A stretch of DNA of 64,000 nucleotides from Micavibrio sp. UBA5572 (GCA_002425415.1 DIMG01000016.1:345085-409084), one strand, 5' to 3'; counted from the first letter of the stretch, positions 48,453-57,856 are shown. Notes: generated by a model from the letters alone, not told the origin. A program made the numbers and translations.

Positions 48453-50732
48453 TTATTCTCTACATGTACACATTCCTATATTCCAGGTTGCCCCTACCGC
48501 TGGAGATCCGCAGACAGACTGTGCTGATGCCCCCCATTCTGAGCAGGAACATGTTGTCACGCCTACTTCAGGATTTCCTCCATTACTTGCGGCGCCAAAA
48601 GTTGAAAACCCTGTCATATTCAGCCTCCAGAAGAAGTTTTTGGCCTGACATGTTGGAAGAATGGATCTATAGTCAGATCCGCGAGAACAGCCAGGGCCAT
48701 CGAATTTGTACTTCCAAACGGCAGGAGACGTTTCATTTTGACAGGGAGTACAAGTTGTTGCGTATACATTAGTTGATATGTATTCCGTTGTCGAATCGCA
48801 AGTACAGGCTGACGTGTCGTAATTTGAGAACTGCCATCCGCAGATTCCCAATGTACTATTGAACACTTCTTTCTTGATTGCTGTTCCTGTAAATCCTTCA
48901 AATCCCGAAATTGCGCTACATGCGACTAGCGCACCATCTCTTGTTGCAGGAACAGGTGCGGTACAGCCGCAGTTTCCAGGGTCTGCAACCCAAGCGCAGA
49001 CATTCGGGTTGGAGTTCCAGTGATAGCTTGGAACTGCCCAACCGGAATTATATCCCGCTGCACAGGCCACAGGTGCTGGTGGCGCTGTTGGCGGTGTCGA
49101 TGGACATGAGCAGGTTGCATAACTTATACTTCCACCAGTCCACTGACAATTGAAGGCGTTAAAGCTATAGTTTTGTGTCGCAAATCCTGTTCCCGCACCG
49201 GTGCATGACACAGATCCTGTACAAGCAGGGGATGGTGTCGGCGAAGTTGTGCAGGTTGATGATGGCGGGGGTGTGGGGTTGCAACTGCAAAGACCGGAAG
49301 TCCATACAGTAGTATTCCATACACCGTTGTTACACTGAAACCATGCTTTTGCTGGATTGGTAGGGTAAGACCCTGCGTCAGTAAGATTTATATACGCTCC
49401 TGTTGCTGCTGTGACAGCCCCTGTAGATGTTGGATTGGGAATAGAGGGAGCATTACTGGGTAAAAGACTAAAGGCGGTGTATGCAGAGTTGCATATCTGA
49501 ATATTTGCTGTTGTACAGTTCACGCTCAGAGTCTTACATTTTGGCGCTCCCGATGGGTAAACTCCATCAAAAATTGGAGATGCAGGGTTGCTACAAAAAA
49601 TTCGGACAGGAGCGCATTTGACCTTTGCGTGACCTGGATTGGAGGAGTCCCCTTCAATTCCAATGACATATTCTCCTGCTGTCGGGCATGTCATAGCCGA
49701 GCTTGAACCCATAAAATCCTCGACATCAAAGCAATTGTTACCACTTTCATCGCAATAGTTTTCCGCCTGAAGACCTACCGTGGCTCTTAATGCCCCTTCC
49801 CAAGTTGCGGAGACTCCTGCAGCAGCCGGTCGAGCAGGTGATTGGGAAATGTGCAATTTATCAGTTGGTGATGTCGTTATTCCTGCAGAGACGTTATCCA
49901 ATACAATGGCTTCTATATTATTTTGGTTTCCTTCTGTTCTTCTCCATCTTGTGTCAGCTAACGCTGCGAAATAGTCGATGGTATCGTCAAATTCTGAAGC
50001 CCCCCCCGCTAAAGCCTCTACACTTGAGGCAAGGGTCGCTGTTGCTGGTGGAGATGATAAGTCGATGCAGTTTTGCACATCCAAGCTAGCTCCGGTGCAG
50101 GCATTGGCTTGGAGGCCATCTATGTTAAAGCTGCCCCTTTTATTTGGACCGGCACTGACAAGTGCGAAATTGGCCGATCCAGTAGGGTCAATGATATTAT
50201 CCCCCAATTCGTTGATTATGTTAATGCCACCGTTAATTTCAGAATAAGTGGTTTGAACTCCTAGCTCTTCTGTCATAGCGTAAAGAATTCTATTTCCGTA
50301 AGCGTCAATGGTTTCTTTTTCATCCATTTGAAGAACTCTGAATGGGATGGCTCCTATGCGAACTCTGGGAATATAGGCTGCAGCAGCTGGAGGGGTGATG
50401 GTTCTTGCTCCATTGACAACACAAATCCCAGAAAGACAACTGCCTGTAGTTATTGTTGTTGTGTCGGAACAATCACTTTCCATGCCATAGCTGGCTGTGT
50501 TTCTTGCTGTGTTGATAGAAGAGGGGCATGGTATTCTTCCGTATAATTGTCTGTAGGACTGTATTTTGAGAAGTGCGGTGCTTATGCGCTGTTCATTTAG
50601 AATAAGTTGCTCTCTTTGGTCATAAACTTTGTATGTTTGAGCAAATCCAGCAATTAATATGCCGATAATCATCAGCGAAAGTGCCACGGATATGAGTGTG
50701 TAGCCGCGCTGGTTGTTCTTATCTTTGCTCAT
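48453..50732 (-). CDS. giant pseudopilin C: Cys-rich repeat protein without Glu5
   Basis: 759 residues. The prepilin motif is QRGYTLISVALSLMIIGILI: a Gly at the cleavage site but Ser, not Glu, at mature position 5, as in tip pseudopilins such as GspK. Residues 30-280 form a large globular domain shared with the two genes upstream (FNIDGLQANAC, FDDTIDYFAAL). Around 285-345 comes a tail-fibre-like stretch (VSAGITTSPTDKLHI, ENYCDESGNNCFDVEDF). The C-terminal 400 residues hold about six Cys modules each ending CxC (CSC, CSC, CGC, CTC, CSC, CTC) with 'C-x-W' before them. Predicted extracellular. I start at ATG 50732, eight bases after AAGGA. Confidence 0.8.
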   Translation of the reverse strand: MSKDKNNQRGYTLISVALSLMIIGILIAGFAQTYKVYDQREQLILNEQRISTALLKIQSYRQLYGRIPCPSSINTARNTASYGMESDCSDTTTITTGSCLSGICVVNGARTITPPAAAAYIPRVRIGAIPFRVLQMDEKETIDAYGNRILYAMTEELGVQTTYSEINGGINIINELGDNIIDPTGSANFALVSAGPNKRGSFNIDGLQANACTGASLDVQNCIDLSSPPATATLASSVEALAGGASEFDDTIDYFAALADTRWRRTEGNQNNIEAIVLDNVSAGITTSPTDKLHISQSPARPAAAGVSATWEGALRATVGLQAENYCDESGNNCFDVEDFMGSSSAMTCPTAGEYVIGIEGDSSNPGHAKVKCAPVRIFCSNPASPIFDGVYPSGAPKCKTLSVNCTTANIQICNSAYTAFSLLPSNAPSIPNPTSTGAVTAATGAYINLTDAGSYPTNPAKAWFQCNNGVWNTTVWTSGLCSCNPTPPPSSTCTTSPTPSPACTGSVSCTGAGTGFATQNYSFNAFNCQWTGGSISYATCSCPSTPPTAPPAPVACAAGYNSGWAVPSYHWNSNPNVCAWVADPGNCGCTAPVPATRDGALVACSAISGFEGFTGTAIKKEVFNSTLGICGWQFSNYDTSACTCDSTTEYISTNVYATTCTPCQNETSPAVWKYKFDGPGCSRGSDYRSILPTCQAKNFFWRLNMTGFSTFGAASNGGNPEVGVTTCSCSEWGASAQSVCGSPAVGATWNIGMCTCRE

Positions 50733-50758
50733 AATAGGCATCCTTTTTTAAATTCCTG

Positions 50759-52036
50759 TTAGTATATGTTTAGGTCTGTGCATATAACTCTGCCGTCAGT
50801 ATACATTCCTCTTACATGCTCTCCTACAGGGCATGTGTGTAAGCCTGAATTCTGAATTGATACTTTTTCACACGTTACTTTGCCGTTCGCTATGCCCTTG
50901 ATAACATGTCCAAAGCTTGGGCATGTGTTTGTTTTTGCTCCAGAGGTTAGAGATGTTATAAAATAGTTTACATCAAGGCAATTTGCCCCTGTTTCATCGC
51001 AAATTTGATTGGACAGTACGGTCGGGGCGCGAATATCTCCTACAACTTCAAGCTCTTCGCTTGGGTTGTCTGTTCCAATTCCGACAAATCCTGTGTTCAG
51101 GTTGATAATGTCCCCTGTTCCGCCATTTGTTGCAGGATTAGTGACGTTTTGCCAAAGTTCGGCTGCTTGTTCTCTATTGAAAAGGACGTAATCATCGTAA
51201 AATTGAGCCGGAGTCCCTTCGTATACGCCCAAAGCTCTTATGAATGTTGCGTCATTATCACAGTTTTCTCTATCCGTTGAAGTTGCAGAACAGGGAGCAA
51301 CAAGCCTACCTTGACTGGAATAGGCTCCAATGCCAGTTTTTCCATGGGATATTAGGACATAAAGGCCGTTGGCATCGTCGTCATCAATGATTGAATCATT
51401 GTTAATGTCGATGGTTCCTATGCTGGCGGTTGGCCGACCGAATTCATCTACGGCTTTGATAACTCCAAAAAAATGAGATTCATTTAAGGGCGCCGCTATC
51501 CCTGATAATCTTGTTATGTTTGCGGATACAGCGTAATCAATTTTATTGTTCCAGCCGTCATAAGAGTTATCTGCCCCAATGAACTGTCTTGTGCCTATAG
51601 CTAAGGTCACAAAAGGAACCGCTCCAATTAGAATTGGGTCATTTATGCTGTCCCCATCGGCATCGCGAATCCCTGCAATTTTACAGATCCCTCCGCCTGC
51701 AGTGCATGCGCCAAGAGCGAGTCCATCGATGGCTACTCTAAGGGTATTGTTTGTACAAGCGTCCACTCCGTACATAGCATCCCCTTCCACCAGATTTCTT
51801 AGAGCGGGGCACGGGTATGCCAAGTTTGCGTCCTTTGTAATATTGGTAAAATCTGAAATGGTTTTTATTCTTTCGGTTGTTATTTCCATAGCCCTTTTTT
51901 GTTGGTAAATGCTATAGGCAGAAACAAGAGGGATGGTCAGGATGCCGACAATCACAATCACGATTGCTACTTCGATGAGCGTGAAGCCCGCATCGGAATG
52001 CAATAGTTTTCTCTCTTTGCTCATGATCTTTTTCAT
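50759..52036 (-). CDS. giant pseudopilin B
   Basis: 425 residues with a canonical prepilin peptidase motif DAGFTLIEVAIVIVIVGILT (Gly, then Phe and Glu5). The body is paralogous to its neighbours: ADGDSINDPILIGAVPFVTL, YVLISHGKTGIGAYSSQGR, DRENCDNDATFIRA, YDDYVLFNREQAAELW. A tail-fibre-type segment GFVGIGTDNPSEELEVVGDI leads to QICDETGANCLDVNYF and a C-terminal part with spaced Cys (SGLHTCPVGEHVRGMYTDG). ATGA overlap (4 bp) with the previous gene implies translational coupling. It would be a minor pilin or assembled surface protein of a type IV pilus / type II-like machine; the machine genes are not in this window. Confidence 0.85.
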   Translation of the reverse strand: MKKIMSKERKLLHSDAGFTLIEVAIVIVIVGILTIPLVSAYSIYQQKRAMEITTERIKTISDFTNITKDANLAYPCPALRNLVEGDAMYGVDACTNNTLRVAIDGLALGACTAGGGICKIAGIRDADGDSINDPILIGAVPFVTLAIGTRQFIGADNSYDGWNNKIDYAVSANITRLSGIAAPLNESHFFGVIKAVDEFGRPTASIGTIDINNDSIIDDDDANGLYVLISHGKTGIGAYSSQGRLVAPCSATSTDRENCDNDATFIRALGVYEGTPAQFYDDYVLFNREQAAELWQNVTNPATNGGTGDIINLNTGFVGIGTDNPSEELEVVGDIRAPTVLSNQICDETGANCLDVNYFITSLTSGAKTNTCPSFGHVIKGIANGKVTCEKVSIQNSGLHTCPVGEHVRGMYTDGRVICTDLNIY

Positions 52037-53367
52037 TGACAGTCAAGTCCTCCACTTGCCAGAACACCTACAGCAAATTGTGTTGATGGACAGGCTGAAA
52101 TGATTGTACTTGCGTATGCTGTAAGTGTACAGTTTTCATCCGCATCATTAAAACCAAACATTCCCAGTTGAGTGTTGTTCATTGTTGGGCAAAGTATCCC
52201 TTTGCCTTTAACCCTATTTCTGTATTGGAAAGTAGAGGGATCCCAAGTTGTTGTATCAAGAATACCAACAACGGACGGTGTTCCACCTATCATTTCCGGA
52301 GAGACAGGCACTTGGCTGGTTGCCGAAGAAATCGTCATGCTGGAAGCTTCAATACATGCGGGTGAAGAGGTATTGTTACAAAATCGACTGGTTTTTATTC
52401 GGTCGGCCTTTACTGTTCCGGTCACATCCAATCTTGTGGCAGGGAGCACTGAGCATGGGGCGGGGGTGCAGGTTGATGTTGGCGCTCCAATTTTGATGTT
52501 AAAAGCGTTTGTATTTCTAATATTTGGTTGATTGGTCACTCCTGTCCAAATACCGGCTTCCAAAGATGTTACGTAGGCTAGGTAGTCGTCGAAGTGAGTT
52601 GCTCCAGCGACATCATATAATCTTTGACCTGCACCTTCTCCATTTACTAGAAAGTTGTTTCGGAATAAGGCATCCAAATCACAGTTTTCCTGATCAACTC
52701 CCCCGGCTGGATTGCCGCATGCCGTTGTCTGTATACCATTAATATTAAATGCGCCTTTTCCGTCTTTTCCTGTACTTGCGATGACGTAGTGAGCATACGG
52801 GGGTAATGTAAAAAGATTATTTCCATCATGGTTTAAAACATTTATAGCACCCCAAGCGTTGTTGAAAGTTCCTGCTACAGTTTGGCTTTGAGTAACGGCA
52901 TATATGAATTTTTTTCCATAGCCGTCCAGAATGTTATCGTATCTTATTCCTAGCGTTGCAAAAGGAATGTCACCGATCAGAACATCGTCCGGCCCCCCCA
53001 CGCCATCCCCGTTTTCTGCCCCGATCTGGGTTCTGCAGGCCGCTCCGGCGGTTGCTGGAGGAGTTGAGCAATTTGTTGTGATTGCCGCAACAGAAACCCC
53101 GAAGCCTGCTAAGCCTTGCGCGATATTTCTATCGGCTGGAGCAGGGTAGTGGCCATATTTAATGACATATTTGTTTAGTGCGGACTCTACATTGCTCAAA
53201 CGAGCCTTTGTTGTGTTTAAGATGCTCGCTTGCATGGAAATATTATAAATCATTATTATCGGGGTTATAAATAACCCTATGACAATAAGAGCTATTGCGA
53301 CTTCGATCAACGAGAAGCCACTGGAAGAGTCCTTCGGACAAGGGCAGTTTTTGTTTTGTTTCGTCAT
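52033..53367 (-). CDS. giant pseudopilin A
   Basis: 444 residues from ATG 53367 (GGGGA about nine bases upstream; the frame is also open to an ATG at 53391). The prepilin motif is SSGFSLIEVAIALIVIGLFI with Glu5. The globular part shows the operon-shared blocks: VGGPDDVLIGDIPFATLGI, HYVIASTGKDGKGAFNINGI, DQENCDLDALFRNNFL and HFDDYLAYVTSLEAGIW. Later come ATRLDVTGTVKADRI, a tail-fibre-type link, and RFCNNTSSPACIEASSM. First gene of a three-gene operon. Confidence 0.85.
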   Translation of the reverse strand: MTKQNKNCPCPKDSSSGFSLIEVAIALIVIGLFITPIIMIYNISMQASILNTTKARLSNVESALNKYVIKYGHYPAPADRNIAQGLAGFGVSVAAITTNCSTPPATAGAACRTQIGAENGDGVGGPDDVLIGDIPFATLGIRYDNILDGYGKKFIYAVTQSQTVAGTFNNAWGAINVLNHDGNNLFTLPPYAHYVIASTGKDGKGAFNINGIQTTACGNPAGGVDQENCDLDALFRNNFLVNGEGAGQRLYDVAGATHFDDYLAYVTSLEAGIWTGVTNQPNIRNTNAFNIKIGAPTSTCTPAPCSVLPATRLDVTGTVKADRIKTSRFCNNTSSPACIEASSMTISSATSQVPVSPEMIGGTPSVVGILDTTTWDPSTFQYRNRVKGKGILCPTMNNTQLGMFGFNDADENCTLTAYASTIISACPSTQFAVGVLASGGLDCQ

Positions 53368-53416
53368 AGCACCATATTCCCCGTCTATCATTATAGCAGG
53401 TATTCTTAAAATTTAG

Positions 53417-53445
53417 ATAATTTGTGTAATGTTTCCACAGGTCAA
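53417..53445 (-). promoter_or_regulatory. possible promoter of the pseudopilin operon
   Basis: TTGACC (53445-53440), 17 bp, AATTAT (53422-53417) on the minus strand, about 50 bp before the first pseudopilin start. The -10 is a weak match. Confidence 0.35.
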
Positions 53446-53478
53446 AGGTTGTTTCTTATGCTGTGTGCGTGAATTGTG

Positions 53479-54492
53479 TTAATTTTTTCGGGTGAGGGCG
53501 TAATCGGCCAGTTGGTGTAAAATGCTCTTCATTTCCGAATCCCCTACATTTTTGAGGGCATTTTGTGCCAGTTTGATGTGATTTTGTGCCAAATCGAGAG
53601 TTTTTTGGGATGATCCGGTTGTTTTTATCAATTTTTGAGCATGTTCAAGGTCTTTTTCGGTCAATTCTTTTTGTTCAAACGTACGAATCCAGAATTTTTT
53701 GCCTTTTTCATCCGCGAATTCGTAAGCAAAAATAACCGGAGCGGTCATTTTACCTTCTTTAAAGTCATCTCCTATCGACTTCCCCAGCTCTTTTGTATTT
53801 GATTGATAATCCAGAACATCATCAGCAATCTGGAAAGCCATACCGACGTGATGACCGTAATTCCGCATGGCTTGCCGAATTTCCGAAGGTTGTCCCGTGA
53901 TGACGGGGCCGATTTCACAGGCGGCGGCGAATAGGGCTGCTGTTTTAGCCGAGATGACCTGTAAATATTGGTCGAGTGTGGTTTCTAGTGTGTTTTGAAT
54001 CGAAAGTTGAAGAACTTCGCCTTCGGCAATGACGGCTGAGGCTTTGGAAAGAATATCGAGGACATCAATTGATCCGTCTTCCACCATTAATTCGAATGAT
54101 TTTGAAAACAGGAAGTCTCCAACCAATACGCTGGATTGATTTCCAAACAAGGTATTGGCAGAGGCTTGCCCGCGGCGTTGGTCGCTTTCGTCTACGACAT
54201 CATCGTGGAGTAAGGTTGCGGTATGAATGAATTCAACTGCTGTTGCTAGACGGTATGGGCGATCGGTGGTTTGGTCAAATAATCGGGTCGAGGCCAAGGT
54301 CATCAAGGGGCGGATGCGTTTTCCGCCTGCGGCGATCAGATATCCTGCCAGTTGGGGGATGAGTGGGACTTCCGAGTTCATACGTTCCAGAATCAGCGCA
54401 TTGACTGATTTCATATCGTCAGATAGATGCGCCGTCAATTCCTCTAACGGGTTGGGCGGCGGAATTGCTTGTGCTTGTGCCAGTTTGCTCAT
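53479..54492 (-). CDS. ispB: all-trans polyprenyl diphosphate synthase (IspB type)
   Basis: Makes the side chain of ubiquinone from FPP and IPP. 337 residues from the ATG at 54492 (two codons after a GTG). The first Asp-rich motif is LLHDDVVDESDQRRG, with GKRIRPLMTLAS before it and NTLFGNQSSVLVGDFLFSKSFELM after it; the second is FQIADDVLDYQSNTKELGKSIGDDFKEGKMTAP. Divergent from the Rsm22-type gene. Product chain length (commonly C50 in this group) is not decided by the sequence. Confidence 0.96.
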   Translation of the reverse strand: MSKLAQAQAIPPPNPLEELTAHLSDDMKSVNALILERMNSEVPLIPQLAGYLIAAGGKRIRPLMTLASTRLFDQTTDRPYRLATAVEFIHTATLLHDDVVDESDQRRGQASANTLFGNQSSVLVGDFLFSKSFELMVEDGSIDVLDILSKASAVIAEGEVLQLSIQNTLETTLDQYLQVISAKTAALFAAACEIGPVITGQPSEIRQAMRNYGHHVGMAFQIADDVLDYQSNTKELGKSIGDDFKEGKMTAPVIFAYEFADEKGKKFWIRTFEQKELTEKDLEHAQKLIKTTGSSQKTLDLAQNHIKLAQNALKNVGDSEMKSILHQLADYALTRKN

Positions 54493-54556
54493 GGTCACGA
54501 GATATAAACGAAATCGAAGCCATTGCCAAGAGATTGTCGTAACGTTACAAACAGTT

Positions 54557-55546
54557 ATGGTTCAACAATTCCCTCACGCGCTTCGCGCAAAGATAGAAGA
54601 GGCTGCTTTGGAAAAAAGTGGCGTGTCGTCCGTTGTTCAATCCGCCGGACGCGTGTCTGAACGGTATCGCCGTTTAACCGAAGGGGAAGGCAATCGTTAT
54701 TTCCAGTTGCGCAACGAAGAGGAAGCTTTGGCTTATCTGGTTGCGCGGTTGCCAGCTACTTTTACTGCGAATATATCTGTGTTTGGGCAGATCAAAACAT
54801 TGATGCCGTGTTTTTTTCCTGCGACTGTTTTGGATGTCGGGGCGGGACCCGGGACTGCTAGTTATGCTGCGTCCCAAATTTGGGATTTTTCTGCGGCGAC
54901 TTTGTTAGAGCCGAATTCTCATTTACGGTCTGTCGGGACAGAATTTATTGTTCCTGAAATGGATGCCGATATTTCTTGGATTGAATCGGGCGTCGAGAAA
55001 AAATTTGAGCGCAAAAATTATGATCTGGTTTTGGCTTCGTATGTTTTGAACGAGTTGGAAAGCCATCAATGGGCGGATGTTCTTCGGTCTTTATGGGATC
55101 TGTGTTCGGGTGTGTTGGTCATTGTGGAAACGGGAACGCCATTTGGTTTTTCGGTGATTGAGCGGGTACGCAAACTCGCCAGCGGATTTTCAGATTGTTA
55201 TTTGGTGGGGCCATGCCCACAGATGCAAGATTGCCCGTTGTCGAAAATAGATGGGCGGTGGTGTCATTTTTCTGTCCGTGTCGAGCGCAGCAAGTTGCAT
55301 AAGATGATGAAATCGGGAGCTATATTGGGATATGAAGATGAAAAATTTTCGTGGATTGCTTTTAGCCGGAATGAAGTCAAACGATGCGATTTTCGTTTGT
55401 TAGGTCGTTCTTCAGGAAGTAAAGTACGGCAGTTGCAAGTCTGTGATAAAAATGGAGAGGCGCGAACTTTGGAGGTTGCCAAATCTTCCGATTTATTCAA
55501 AGTCACAAAAAAGCTGGATTGGGGAGATGGATTTGAGGGCTCTTGA
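54557..55546 (+). CDS. Rsm22-family methyltransferase-like protein
   Basis: 329 residues with MVQQFPHALRAKIEEAA at the start (an in-frame extension upstream covers the divergent ispB and is unlikely; the ribosome site is weak). The SAM-binding core is TVLDVGAGPGTASYAA, LLEPNSHLR and DLVLASYVLNEL; the C-terminal part has VGPCPQMQDCPLSKIDGRWCHFSVRVERSKLH, where the spaced Cys match the iron-sulphur-type motif of the Rsm22 family (mitochondrial small-subunit assembly factor METTL17). Role in bacteria: putative 16S rRNA methyltransferase or 30S assembly factor. It overlaps the next gene by 20 bp. Confidence 0.85.
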   Translation: MVQQFPHALRAKIEEAALEKSGVSSVVQSAGRVSERYRRLTEGEGNRYFQLRNEEEALAYLVARLPATFTANISVFGQIKTLMPCFFPATVLDVGAGPGTASYAASQIWDFSAATLLEPNSHLRSVGTEFIVPEMDADISWIESGVEKKFERKNYDLVLASYVLNELESHQWADVLRSLWDLCSGVLVIVETGTPFGFSVIERVRKLASGFSDCYLVGPCPQMQDCPLSKIDGRWCHFSVRVERSKLHKMMKSGAILGYEDEKFSWIAFSRNEVKRCDFRLLGRSSGSKVRQLQVCDKNGEARTLEVAKSSDLFKVTKKLDWGDGFEGS

Positions 55547-56279
55547 ACAAGAAATTCATGTTTTGAATCAGTCTGTCCGGTTGTTACAGCTTGCCGAAGG
55601 GGGGTTTAGAACATCTTTGGATAGTGTCATGTTGGCGGCGGCTTGTCCCGCCAAATCAGGAGATCATGTTCTTGATTTGGGGTGCGGTGTAGGGGGTGCA
55701 AGTTTTTGTCTGACCTATCGTTGTTCTGATATTCGGTTGAGCGGTGTCGAGTGGCAAACGGTCTATTGTGATTTGGCTCGTCGGAATGCGGTTTTAAATC
55801 AGGTTGAAAATCGCTGTGACTTTATTTGTACAGACATTCGGGATTTTAATCCGTCACAAAAACCGATTTTCGATCAGGTTATCATGAATCCTCCGTTTCG
55901 TGAATCGGGTGATCATACGCCCTCACCTGATGAATTGCTGGCGGTTGCCAATGGTCATCAGGACAATGATTTGACTTTGGAAGACTGGATCAAGGCAGGG
56001 CATCGTTTGGTTAAAAATGGTGGCGGATTGACAATTATTTTTCCTGTGGATGGTGTTGATCGGATTATTCGCTTGATGGGGAAAATGTTCGGTGCCATAG
56101 AAATTATTCCTCTTTGGTCGCGCGCAGGCATTGAGGCCAAGCGCGTGATTATTCGTGCGATAAAAGATCGTAAAACTCCTGCACGGATTCATGCTGGTTT
56201 GGTTTTGCATGAGTTAGACGGAAGCTATACCGAAGCTGCGGATGCCGTTTTGCGTGATGGGCGTGGATTGTTCGTGTGA
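55527..56279 (+). CDS. tRNA1(Val) N6-adenine methyltransferase-like protein
   Basis: 250 residues from the ATG at 55527 (GGGGAG directly upstream). TrmN6-type features: LAEGGFRTSLDSVMLAAA, motif I VLDLGCGVGGASFCL, and the catalytic FDQVIMNPPFRE (NPPF, typical of N6-adenine or N6-adenosine methyltransferases). Best fit is tRNA modification; rRNA is possible. Translational coupling to the Rsm22-type gene by a 20-bp overlap suggests both act on RNA. Confidence 0.85.
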   Translation: MDLRALEQEIHVLNQSVRLLQLAEGGFRTSLDSVMLAAACPAKSGDHVLDLGCGVGGASFCLTYRCSDIRLSGVEWQTVYCDLARRNAVLNQVENRCDFICTDIRDFNPSQKPIFDQVIMNPPFRESGDHTPSPDELLAVANGHQDNDLTLEDWIKAGHRLVKNGGGLTIIFPVDGVDRIIRLMGKMFGAIEIIPLWSRAGIEAKRVIIRAIKDRKTPARIHAGLVLHELDGSYTEAADAVLRDGRGLFV

Positions 56280-56288
56280 TTTTTGGCA

Positions 56289-56365
56289 TGGCGTCTCCGG
56301 CAGGAATTGAACCTGCGGCCCCAAGTTTAGGAAACTTGTGCTCTATCCAACTGAGCTACGGAGAC
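56289..56365 (-). tRNA. tRNA-Arg (anticodon CCU)
   Basis: 77-nt cloverleaf on the minus strand: acceptor GTCTCCG / CGGAGAC, D arm with GCTCAGTTGGATAGAGC, anticodon stem CAAGT / ACTTG with loop TTCCTAA (anticodon CCT), T arm GCAGG-TTCAATT-CCTGC, and encoded GCCA end. Reads AGG. Confidence 0.95.
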
Positions 56366-56372
56366 GTGAAAA

Positions 56373-57539
56373 TTAGCGGACGTAGATGTGCACTTCGCTG
56401 CTGGAAGCATCAGAGCTAGCAGCGTAAGAAATGTCCACTTTATCCATAGGCAGCCCCATTTGGGTCATTGAACGCAAAACACGTTCAGCGTTGCGGCGTG
56501 ATTTGGTGCTCTCAATAGCCGCTTGGGCTGCGTTGCCTTCGGATGGATAGACCGCCACTAATTCAAAGCGTGCATCAGGGAATTTTTCCATGGCCTCGTT
56601 CAGAGCGATGTAAACCGGTTGTTCGTAATCTACGTTTTCACGGTCAAAACGGATTTTAACCAGTGGGCGTGGGTTGCTTGGAGCAGGGGGCTGATCCGGC
56701 ATTGCAACTTTTGCCATTTCTACGATTTCTGTTTTCTTGGCGGCAGATGTAAATGGACGGCTTGAGAGAGATTTACCCAACAAATTTCCATCAGATACGG
56801 CCAAAGACATAGTGCGCAGGTTGTTGCGTTCTGTTGCGAGATATGCGCTGGTGCGTGTGATATCGTCATTGATGTTGTTTTGTAAGCGATCAATGATGAT
56901 GATGGTATTGTTGATACTGTCTTCGAGTTGTGCCAGTTGGACGTGATCTTCTTCAACTGCACCAGTCAGGCCATAAGCCGAGCGTGCGCCTTCGAGAAGG
57001 TAGGATGCCACTGATCCTGATTTTGTAATTTCGATTGCCAGTTCGTTCATGTCATTGACATTGCGCGCCAGTTTATCAAGGCTGTCTTGTGCGTTGGCGA
57101 GTTTTTGCAACAGGCGAGGGTTACCCGGCGTTGTTCCTGATTGCAGTTGGGTGCTGATGGTTGCTGTGCTGGCGTAATATCCAGCGGCTTCGGATTGATT
57201 TGTTTTTTCCAGCCCCAGTATCCGCTCGGATAATTTGGCCATGTCTTGTTGAAGGCTGCCTAAATCTTTATGGATGTCGCCGATTTTGCGGGACACCATT
57301 GTGTCCGATGTGCCGTAGTATGATTCGAGCAAATTTTGTGGCGTGATTGTGGTTGTTTGAACTGGTTTTGTATAAACCTGACCTGCAAGTGTAGCTGGTA
57401 ATGGTTGGTTCGTGATAACGAGAGCCGGAGTTTTTCCGCCAGATTGTGCCATTGCAGACGGTGTAAACAACATAGTAAATGTTGTGACCAAAAGGCTGCA
57501 AACCAGATAAAGCGGGCGGGATGCGTTCAGTGTGTTCAT
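56373..57539 (-). CDS. exported coiled-coil protein with OmpA-like C-terminal domain
   Basis: 388 residues. Signal peptide ends PSAMA (residue 31). Residues 75-260 are helical with coiled-coil content (IGDIHKDLGSLQQDMAKLSERILGLEK; LAQLEDSINNTIIIIDRLQNNINDD). The last 100 residues, VKIRFDRENVDYEQPVYIAL ... LVAVYPSEGN ... KSRRNAERVLRSMTQMG ... SSEVHIYVR, have the layout of an OmpA-like peptidoglycan-associated domain although the canonical NxxLSxxRA is changed to KSRRNAERV. A periplasmic protein tying the envelope together is the likely role. It sits between two tRNA-Arg genes. Confidence 0.8.
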   Translation of the reverse strand: MNTLNASRPLYLVCSLLVTTFTMLFTPSAMAQSGGKTPALVITNQPLPATLAGQVYTKPVQTTTITPQNLLESYYGTSDTMVSRKIGDIHKDLGSLQQDMAKLSERILGLEKTNQSEAAGYYASTATISTQLQSGTTPGNPRLLQKLANAQDSLDKLARNVNDMNELAIEITKSGSVASYLLEGARSAYGLTGAVEEDHVQLAQLEDSINNTIIIIDRLQNNINDDITRTSAYLATERNNLRTMSLAVSDGNLLGKSLSSRPFTSAAKKTEIVEMAKVAMPDQPPAPSNPRPLVKIRFDRENVDYEQPVYIALNEAMEKFPDARFELVAVYPSEGNAAQAAIESTKSRRNAERVLRSMTQMGLPMDKVDISYAASSDASSSEVHIYVR

Positions 57540-57705
57540 GAGAGAGGGGTGTCCCTTAAATTTCGTGATTCCAGAATCTTTTACAAAGTGGCGGCTCTAG
57601 TGCGAATCCTTCGCCTAAAACTACATTGTAACTTATGGAATTGTATAGGAAAAATGTCAAGATTGAAGCTTGAAATAGCTACACCTTTTTGCATGATTTT
57701 TAGGC

Positions 57706-57734
57706 TTGCATTTGTTTTGGGGCTCAAGTATGTT
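57706..57734 (+). promoter_or_regulatory. tRNA-Arg(ACG) promoter
   Basis: TTGCAT (57706-57711), 17 bp, TATGTT (57729-57734), 46 bp before the tRNA 5' end. Confidence 0.5.
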
Positions 57735-57779
57735 CCACAAACTTTTTAGATTGCATTTTTTAGCAAATCTTTCCGGCAT

Positions 57780-57856
57780 GCGCCCGTAGCTCAATTGGAT
57801 AGAGCACCTGACTACGGATCAGGAGGTTTGGAGTTCGAATCTCTACGGGCGCGCCA
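57780..57856 (+). tRNA. tRNA-Arg (anticodon ACG)
   Basis: 77-nt cloverleaf: acceptor GCGCCCG / CGGGCGC, D arm GCTCAATTGGATAGAGC, anticodon stem CCTGA / TCAGG with loop CTACGGA (anticodon ACG, whose A34 is deaminated to inosine by TadA), T arm and encoded CCA. Reads CGU/CGC/CGA. Confidence 0.96.

Noticed and set aside
48453..53391. Complete type II secretion or type IV pilus locus
   Set aside because: Only pilin-like subunits occur; no ATPase, platform protein, secretin or prepilin peptidase is present in the window.
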